A DNA stretch of 10,856 nt from Bacteroidota bacterium. GTDB lineage: Bacteria > Bacteroidota > Kryptoniia > Kryptoniales > JAKASW01. Below are positions 1 through 4,677 of this stretch, one piece after another. Positions within the stretch are counted from its first letter, which is position 1, and each line of letters opens with the position of its first letter. The DNA is taken from NCBI GenBank assembly GCA_021796055.1, contig JAJYOS010000132.1, positions 1-10,856 on the forward strand. Direction: 5' to 3'. The notes under the pieces are model-generated. The model saw only the letters and a program-made list of their open reading frames with translations. It was not told the DNA's origin and ran no database searches. A program made the position numbers and the translations under genes.

Positions 1-8
1 GTTCATTG

Positions 9-50
9 CTTGGAGCTTGGAGGTTGGTGTTTGGAACTTATTCTTTGAAA
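9..50. repeat. degenerate 7-bp-period tandem repeat upstream of the aldolase gene
   Basis: Reading from base 9 in steps of seven gives CTTGGAG, CTTGGAG, GTTGGTG, TTTGGAA, CTTATTC, TTTGAAA. The first two units are identical and the later ones decay progressively. No reading frame uses it convincingly. It resembles the heptanucleotide-type intergenic repeats scattered through some environmental bacterial genomes. It lies just before the first gene, so that gene's promoter must be inside or upstream of it, beyond what can be judged here. Confidence 0.5.
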
Positions 51-82
51 CGCTTCCCTATTATGAAAGATGAGGCATCGCT

Positions 83-964
83 TTGATCAAAGGGATTATG
101 CCGCCCGTCACCACTCCGTTCGTGAACGGCGAAGTGGCTTACGATAAACTCGCGGACAACATCAAGCGCTGGAACCGGACCGGTCTCAGCGGCTACGTCG
201 TGATGGGTTCCAACGGCGAGAGCGCGTTTCTCACACGGGATGAGAAGCTGAAAGTCGTCGAGACCGTGAAGAAGAGTCTCGCCGGGGGCAAGATGCTTCT
301 GGCCGGGACCGGTTCGGATTCGATCAGAGAGACCATATCGTTGTCGAACGATGCAGCCGCCCGCGGCGCGGATTACGCGCTCGTGCTCACACCTTCTTTT
401 TATAAGAGTGAAATGAATGGCGCGGCCTTCGTGAGATATTACACGGAAGTCTCGGACGGCGTCAAGATCCCGGTTGTCATATATAATGTTCCAAAGTTTA
501 CCGGAGTCGACATACAGGCCGCGGCTGTTTCCCAGCTCGCGAAGCATAAGAACATTGTCGGTTTGAAAAACAGCTCTGAGAACTCGGCGCAGACCGCTGA
601 AATTATCGCGTCGGTGCCGGCTGATTTTTCGGTCATTGTCGGTACGGCATCCGTGCTTTATCCGGGTCTCGCTGCGGGAGCTAAGGGCGGAATACTCGCG
701 CTGGCGAATATAGCTCCCGACGAATGCGTTGAGCTGCAGAATCTTTTTGACGAGGGCAAACATGAAGAAGCCTCTAAACTGCAGAAGAAACTGATTCCCG
801 CGAACAAGGCGGTGACTTCGAAATACGGCGTGCCTGGTTTGAAAGCCGCTCTCGACATGCTCGGCTATTTCGGAGGCGAACCGAGGAGTCCGCTCGCTCC
901 CCTCGGCGATCGTGAACGGGAGGACATGAAGTCGATTCTCAAAACCGCGGGCCTGCTTGTGTGA
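83..964 (+). CDS. DHDPS-family aldolase, probable 4-hydroxy-2-oxoglutarate aldolase (HOGA1-like)
   Basis: This 293-residue cytoplasmic protein is a class I (Schiff-base) aldolase of the dihydrodipicolinate synthase/N-acetylneuraminate lyase family. Lys162 in GLKNSS is the expected imine lysine and Tyr134 in IYNVP the proton relay. The active-site strand reads GSNGE (Ser43, Asn44). That matches human 4-hydroxy-2-oxoglutarate aldolase as I recall it, rather than the GTTGE of DapA. The C-terminal part (AVTSKYGVPGLK, then GYFGG) also resembles HOGA1. The expected reaction is 4-hydroxy-2-oxoglutarate to pyruvate plus glyoxylate. The start is TTG at 83, because GAGG at 72-75 lies 7 nt upstream; ATG at 98 is a weaker alternative. 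Two TGA stops stand in tandem. The downstream aminotransferase and P5C dehydrogenase fit this role. Other possibilities are dihydrodipicolinate synthase or another 2-keto acid aldolase. Family certain, substrate likely. Confidence 0.85.
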   Translation: MIKGIMPPVTTPFVNGEVAYDKLADNIKRWNRTGLSGYVVMGSNGESAFLTRDEKLKVVETVKKSLAGGKMLLAGTGSDSIRETISLSNDAAARGADYALVLTPSFYKSEMNGAAFVRYYTEVSDGVKIPVVIYNVPKFTGVDIQAAAVSQLAKHKNIVGLKNSSENSAQTAEIIASVPADFSVIVGTASVLYPGLAAGAKGGILALANIAPDECVELQNLFDEGKHEEASKLQKKLIPANKAVTSKYGVPGLKAALDMLGYFGGEPRSPLAPLGDREREDMKSILKTAGLLV

Positions 965-1015
965 TGATGGTTAGAGTAAATATGCGTCTTGCCAGCCGGA
1001 TCACCCTCCCTTTAA

Positions 1016-1038
1016 TTCCCTCCCATCGAGGGAGGGAA
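1016..1038. repeat. palindromic repeat copy 1 (left end of cassette)
   Basis: Nine-base arms TTCCCTCCC (1016-1024) and GGGAGGGAA (1030-1038) enclose a 5-nt loop. The copy is preceded by TCACCCTCCC, the inverted counterpart of the G-rich tails that follow copies 2 and 3. No U-tract follows on either strand, so it is not a standard terminator. Confidence 0.7.
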
Positions 1039-1135
1039 ACCTCCGGGTGTGGAATGGACGATGAAATGAGAGTGCGAAGTCATGAGTCTGGAATTCGATG
1101 TGCGTAGCTGAGTTTTGCGGGTCGCGCCGGCGGGT

Positions 1136-1173
1136 TCCTCCCCCTTCATGGGGGAGGATTGAGGTGGGGGTGA
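1136..1173. repeat. palindromic repeat copy 2 with G-rich tail
   Basis: Nine-base arms TCCTCCCCC (1136-1144) and GGGGGAGGA (1150-1158) flank a 5-nt loop, followed by a G-rich tail ending GGGTGA at 1173. Its reverse complement aligns with copy 1 along almost its full length, so 1001-1173 alone could be a roughly 170-bp MITE-like unit. Confidence 0.65.
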
Positions 1174-1214
1174 GGCCATGAAATGGAAAAGCTGCGCATT
1201 TGTGGACAAATGAA

Positions 1215-1634
1215 ATGAGAAGCAAGCTAACGCCGATCGCGCGAGGTTTGCGCAAAAGAATGACGGAAGCCGAACGCGTTCTGTGGAAAGTTCTTCGCGG
1301 AAAACGGCTTGAAGGTCTGAAGTTCAGAAGGCAGGAGCCCATCGGACCTTTCATTGTGGACTTCGTATGCTTTGAAAGGAAATTGATTGTTGAAGCAGAT
1401 GGCAGCCAGCATTATCATGGCGAACAGAAGAGCAAAGATGCAGAGAGGGACCGCTGGCTCCACGAACAGGGATTTGAAATTCTCAGGTTCAATAATACTG
1501 AAATCATGTCGAGCACCGATGGTGTTATTCTGAATATACTCGAACACGCTTCCGCTCGCTTGTCTGCGTCACAAGCCTCCTCTCCCTTGAAGGGAGAGGG
1601 TTTGGGAGAGGGTGATGTTGACCGCTGTCTCTAA
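1215..1634 (+). CDS. DUF559 domain protein (Vsr/restriction-endonuclease-like fold)
   Basis: This protein of about 139 residues matches the DUF559 family. It has an N-terminal basic helix with RKRMTEAERVLW, then LRGKRLEGLKFRRQ, then the nuclease-like core FIVDFVCFERKLIVEADG followed by H-Y-H, and the closing strand GFEILRFNN. DUF559 proteins are related to very-short-patch-repair type endonucleases. The D/E-containing strand IVDF...IVEADG would hold the metal site, but the biological role of the family is not established. ATG at 1215 is chosen because homologues normally begin a few residues before the RKRMT helix. A TTG at 1200 is also in frame, and neither has a clear ribosome site. The last 25 or so residues (SSPLKGEGLGEG and flanks) are translated from palindromic repeat DNA, not from the conserved domain. 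It sits between metabolic genes and is probably an insertion unrelated to the pathway. Confidence 0.75.
   Translation: MRSKLTPIARGLRKRMTEAERVLWKVLRGKRLEGLKFRRQEPIGPFIVDFVCFERKLIVEADGSQHYHGEQKSKDAERDRWLHEQGFEILRFNNTEIMSSTDGVILNILEHASARLSASQASSPLKGEGLGEGDVDRCL
1579..1616. repeat. palindromic repeat copy 3 (right end of cassette)
   Basis: A perfect 21-bp palindrome with 10-base arms CCTCTCCCTT (1579-1588) and AAGGGAGAGG (1590-1599) around a single G is followed by a G-rich tail ending GGGTGAT at 1616. It lies within the 3' end of the DUF559 reading frame and is the inverted counterpart of copy 1. Confidence 0.7.
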
Positions 1635-1659
1635 AGCTGAAAAAGATTAGGAGATGCAC

Positions 1660-2778
1660 ATGAAAATTAATTCCTTTCGTCCACCCGACAGAATCCTCAT
1701 GGGTCCGGGACCATCTAACGTTCATCCTCGCGTACTCGAGGCAATGGCTCGGCCGACCATCGGCCACCTCGATCCGGAATTCATACGCATGATGGACGAA
1801 TTGAAGCTCCTGCTAAGGGATACTTTCTTGACGAAGAACGAGGTGACGTTCCCGATATCAGGTCCTGGCTCGCTTGGGATGGAGGCGGCCGTCGCCAACA
1901 TGGTCGAGCCTGGAATGAAAGTTGCAGTCTGCGTGAACGGCGCCTTCGGGGGACGCATACGTGAAATGGTCCAACGCCACGGCGGAATCCCGGTCGTCGT
2001 CGAGGCCCCATGGGGCCAGCCGATCGATCCGGCAAAACTCGAAGACGCCCTCTCGCATGATAAAGATGTCAAAGTCGTCGCCTTCGTGCATGCCGAGACA
2101 TCTACGGGCGCCCGGTCGGATATTGCGTCCCTCGCGAAGATCGCCCGCAAGTATGGCTGTCTTACGATTGCCGACACGGTCACATCTCTCGGCGGCATAC
2201 CGGTCAGGGTTGACGATTGGGAGCTCGACGTCACCTATTCCGGGAGCCAGAAGTGTCTGTCGTGTCCGCCGGGCCTTTCACCGGTCACCTTCAGTGACCG
2301 CGCGGTCAACGCCGTGAAGAACCGGAAGAGCAAAGTCCAAAGCTGGTTTCTCGACATCAGCCTCGTCGTGAGTTACTGGAGCGGCGCGAAACGGACGTAC
2401 CACCACACCGCTCCCATCAACGCGCTGTACGGCCTTCACGAGGCGCTTATTCTCGTGCAGGAGGAAGGACTCGAGAAAGCGTGGGCGCGTCACGAAAAGA
2501 ACGCCGCGGTGTTCCGCGCGGGACTCGAGAAGATCGGACTCAAAAGCTTTGTCACCGGCGAGTCGAGCCTCCCGGAACTCGCGATTGTCACCGTTCCGGA
2601 TGGAGTCAACGAAGCTGCGGTGAGAGACCACCTTCTTAACAAGTATAACATCGAGATCGGCGCCGGGCTCGGGCAACTTGCCGGAAAGATATGGAGGATC
2701 GGCCTCATGGGCTATACTTCGAACGAGAAGAACGTTAAATTGTGTCTTGATGCGCTGAAGGATTCTATAACGAAATAG
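1660..2778 (+). CDS. class V aminotransferase, probable alanine-glyoxylate (or serine-glyoxylate/pyruvate) aminotransferase
   Basis: This 372-residue PLP enzyme of fold type I would transfer the amino group of alanine or serine to glyoxylate, giving glycine. It opens with the family signature GPGPSNVHPRVLEAM. HAETSTGA and ADTVTSLGG (Asp172, binding the pyridine nitrogen) follow, then YSGSQK with Lys198 as the Schiff-base lysine. The Asp-to-Lys distance of 26 equals that of human AGXT. YHHT and RIGLMG (Arg346, substrate carboxylate) are also conserved. ATG at 1660 is preferred because AGGAG at 1649-1653 lies 6 nt upstream; the ATG at 1654 abuts that motif. The adjacent aldolase would generate glyoxylate, which supports glyoxylate as acceptor. 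Serine-pyruvate aminotransferase is an alternative the sequence cannot exclude. It probably belongs to one transcription unit with the aldolase, interrupted by the DUF559 cassette. Confidence 0.88.
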   Translation: MKINSFRPPDRILMGPGPSNVHPRVLEAMARPTIGHLDPEFIRMMDELKLLLRDTFLTKNEVTFPISGPGSLGMEAAVANMVEPGMKVAVCVNGAFGGRIREMVQRHGGIPVVVEAPWGQPIDPAKLEDALSHDKDVKVVAFVHAETSTGARSDIASLAKIARKYGCLTIADTVTSLGGIPVRVDDWELDVTYSGSQKCLSCPPGLSPVTFSDRAVNAVKNRKSKVQSWFLDISLVVSYWSGAKRTYHHTAPINALYGLHEALILVQEEGLEKAWARHEKNAAVFRAGLEKIGLKSFVTGESSLPELAIVTVPDGVNEAAVRDHLLNKYNIEIGAGLGQLAGKIWRIGLMGYTSNEKNVKLCLDALKDSITK

Positions 2779-2880
2779 ATCAAAAGTCAAAATTCAAAGG
2801 TCAAAAGTACAGGTCAAAAGCCAAAAGTCTTCTTGATCGACCCAAAATCCAATTTTTAGTTTTGAGTTGTAGTTTTGACT
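2779..2880. repeat. inverted arrays of 7-bp-period repeats (GTCAAAA type) upstream of the P5C dehydrogenase gene
   Basis: From the base after the aminotransferase stop, the DNA reads in steps of seven as ATCAAAA, GTCAAAA, TTCAAAG, GTCAAAA, a 6-base GTACAG, GTCAAAA, GCCAAAA. The right part (2853-2880) contains AGTTTTG units. Its reverse complement matches 2800-2826 at about 21 of 26 positions, including the 6-base unit in the same place. Together they could form a long AT-rich hairpin with a central loop around 2827-2852. No gene is encoded. A TTGACT at 2875 and TAAAAT at 2901 are 20 nt apart, too far for a confident promoter. Confidence 0.6.
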
Positions 2881-2927
2881 TTCTCAGGACATTCTCCACT
2901 TAAAATCAGACAAGGAGTACAGTCACC

Positions 2928-4562
2928 GTGTCCAATGCGAAATTCGAAATTCCGATGCCGCCTAACGAACCGACGAAGACATACCTTCCGGGTTCACCCG
3001 AGCGGGCATCTCTGAAGGCAAAACTCGAAGAGATGCAGGGGAGGCAGATCGAGATACCGCTGATAATCGGCGGAGAGGAAATAAAAACCGGTAAGATCGC
3101 GAAGTGTGTTCTCCCGCACGACCACAAGACGGTGATTGCCACGTATCACCAGGCGGGCGAGAAGGAAGTTAATATGGCGATCCAGGCCGCGCTCGCCGCG
3201 CGGACGGCATGGGCGGCCCTCGACTGGGAGGAAAGGCTCTCGATATTCATGAAAGCCGCCGCTCTTCTTTCGGGACCGTGGCGCGACACGCTCAACGCCG
3301 CGACGATGCTTGGCCAGAGCAAGAACGTGTTCCAATCGGAAATAGACGCCGCGGCGGAGCTCACCGATTTTTTCCGTTTCAACGCATACTACGCGATGGA
3401 GCTCTTCGAGCAGCAGCCGCCTCATTCTCCGATGGATGTGCGAAACAAGATGGAATATCGCCCGCTCGAAGGATTCGTCTTCGCGGTATCGCCCTTCAAC
3501 TTCACTTCGATCGCCGGCAATCTCCCGACAGCACCCGCGATGGTCGGAAACGTCGTCCTCTCCAAACCCGCATCGAGCGCCGTCTACTCGGCATACCATA
3601 TCATGCAGATACTCAAAGAAGCCGGAGTGCCCCCCGGGGTGATCAACTTCGTCCCTGGCCCGGGCGGAGCCGTCGGACGGCCCGCCATGACGTCGCCTCA
3701 TCTCGCCGGAATCCACTTTACCGGAAGCACATCCGTGTTCCAGGATATGTGGAAGACTGTCGGGACGAACATCGCGAATTACAAGTCTTATCCGAGGATC
3801 GTCGGCGAGACGGGCGGCAAGGATTTTATCTTCGCGCACAAGAGCGCCGACATCGAAGAGCTCGGGGTCGCGATCATCCGCGGCGCGTTCGAATACCAGG
3901 GACAAAAATGTTCCGCCGCTTCCCGCTCATACATTCCGAAATCGCTTTGGGCCGATCTGAAAGACTACATGGTGAAGGAACTGAAAACCGTGAAGATGGG
4001 CGACCCGCGCGACTTCAGCAACTTCATGAATGCGGTGATCGACAAAGGCGCGTTCACCACGATAACAGGATACATCGATTACGCGAAGAAGTCGGGCGAC
4101 GCCGAGATCGTCTTCGGCGGGAACTACGACGACTCGAAGGGATATTTCATAGAGCCGACGATCATACGCGCGAAAGACCCGCACTTCAAGACGATGGAAG
4201 AGGAAATCTTCGGACCCGTCATGACCATATACGTTTATGACGACGACAAATACGAAGAGACACTCCATCTCTGCGACGAGACCTCGCCTTACGCTCTGAC
4301 GGGAGCGGTTTTCGCCCACGACAGGTATGCTGTCGCGACCGCGAACAGGATACTCATCAACGCGTCTGGCAACTTCTACATCAACGACAAACCGACGGGC
4401 GCCGTCGTCGGGCAGCAGCCTTTCGGCGGAGCACGCGCGAGCGGCACGAACGACAAGGCCGGCAGCTTCCTCAACATGGTGCGGTGGATGTCGCCGAGGA
4501 GCACGAAGGAGAACCTGGTTCCCCCGAAGAACTATCGGTATCCCTTTATGTCGGAGAAATAA
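2928..4562 (+). CDS. pruA: 1-pyrroline-5-carboxylate dehydrogenase (L-glutamate gamma-semialdehyde dehydrogenase), ALDH4A1-like
   Basis: This 544-residue soluble NAD-dependent aldehyde dehydrogenase oxidises glutamate gamma-semialdehyde to glutamate, or the hydroxylated analogue to 4-hydroxyglutamate. The nucleophile is Cys328 in GQKCSA and the general base Glu294 in GETGGK; their spacing of 34 equals that of human ALDH4A1. The cofactor region has SPFNFTSIAGNLP and FTGS. The C-terminal block (NFYINDKPTG, VGQQPFGGARASGTNDK) is typical of the stand-alone P5C dehydrogenase subfamily and unlike the bifunctional PutA. Length fits that subfamily. The GTG start at 2928 follows AAGGAG (2912-2917) by 10 nt. 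Proline dehydrogenase, the preceding enzyme in proline or hydroxyproline oxidation, is not in the window. The HOGA- and AGXT-like neighbours suggest hydroxyproline as the substrate source, but ordinary proline catabolism would use the same enzyme. Confidence 0.95.
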   Translation: MSNAKFEIPMPPNEPTKTYLPGSPERASLKAKLEEMQGRQIEIPLIIGGEEIKTGKIAKCVLPHDHKTVIATYHQAGEKEVNMAIQAALAARTAWAALDWEERLSIFMKAAALLSGPWRDTLNAATMLGQSKNVFQSEIDAAAELTDFFRFNAYYAMELFEQQPPHSPMDVRNKMEYRPLEGFVFAVSPFNFTSIAGNLPTAPAMVGNVVLSKPASSAVYSAYHIMQILKEAGVPPGVINFVPGPGGAVGRPAMTSPHLAGIHFTGSTSVFQDMWKTVGTNIANYKSYPRIVGETGGKDFIFAHKSADIEELGVAIIRGAFEYQGQKCSAASRSYIPKSLWADLKDYMVKELKTVKMGDPRDFSNFMNAVIDKGAFTTITGYIDYAKKSGDAEIVFGGNYDDSKGYFIEPTIIRAKDPHFKTMEEEIFGPVMTIYVYDDDKYEETLHLCDETSPYALTGAVFAHDRYAVATANRILINASGNFYINDKPTGAVVGQQPFGGARASGTNDKAGSFLNMVRWMSPRSTKENLVPPKNYRYPFMSEK

Positions 4563-4589
4563 CCTCCTCGGTCTGTTGAAATCCGGAAA

Positions 4590-4616
4590 GGGGCGGTTGT
4601 TCGCCGCCCCCAACCG
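4590..4616 (+). terminator. GC-rich hairpin between P5C dehydrogenase and GH127 genes
   Basis: GGGGCGG (4590-4596) pairs with CCGCCCC (4604-4610) around a 7-nt loop, 27 nt after the dehydrogenase stop. No U-tract follows. A second pairing, CGGTTG (4594-4599) with CAACCG (4611-4616), overlaps the first and would exclude it. It may terminate, attenuate or protect the upstream transcript; which of these is not decidable here. Confidence 0.4.
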
Positions 4617-4677
4617 TTTGAAGCATTTCTGGAACATATCTTCTGCCCGCTGGAAATATTCAATAAGGAGTCCGCTT

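Larger units (their letters stand above)
1000..1616 (+). mobile_element. putative small inserted cassette with terminal inverted repeats carrying a DUF559 gene
   Basis: The left end (1000-1038) begins ATCACCC and contains the palindrome TTCCCTCCC/GGGAGGGAA. The right end (1579-1616), read on the other strand, also begins ATCACCC and leads into a related palindrome. The two ends are therefore imperfect inverted copies of about 38 bp. A third related copy lies inside at 1136-1173. The segment separates two metabolic genes that would otherwise be adjacent. It encodes one DUF559 protein and no transposase. Similar GC-rich palindromes often accompany DUF559 genes in environmental genomes (recalled, not checked). 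No target-site duplication was recognised. That it is mobile is inference. Confidence 0.45.

Noticed and set aside
83..964. Calling the first gene dapA (lysine biosynthesis) or lhpC (D-Hyp pathway deaminase)
   Set aside because: The GSNGE strand and C-terminal block resemble HOGA1, and the neighbours are catabolic; neither other lysine genes nor lhp genes are present.
2779..2880. Heptad array as a CRISPR
   Set aside because: Units are 7 bp and contiguous, with no spacers and no cas genes.
2875..2906. TTGACT...TAAAAT as promoter of the P5C dehydrogenase gene
   Set aside because: The 20-nt spacer is too long for a confident sigma70 promoter and the -35 lies inside repeat DNA.
2994..4240. Long open frames opposite and out of phase with the P5C dehydrogenase gene (2994-3905 minus, 3209-4240 plus)
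   Set aside because: Arg-rich low-complexity translations with no recognisable family, caused by high third-position GC in a certain gene.
4327..4677. Extending the GH127 gene upstream to an in-frame ATG at 4327
   Set aside because: The extra 117 residues overlap the dehydrogenase gene and are Arg/Ser-rich. A signal peptide and a good ribosome site support ATG 4678 instead.
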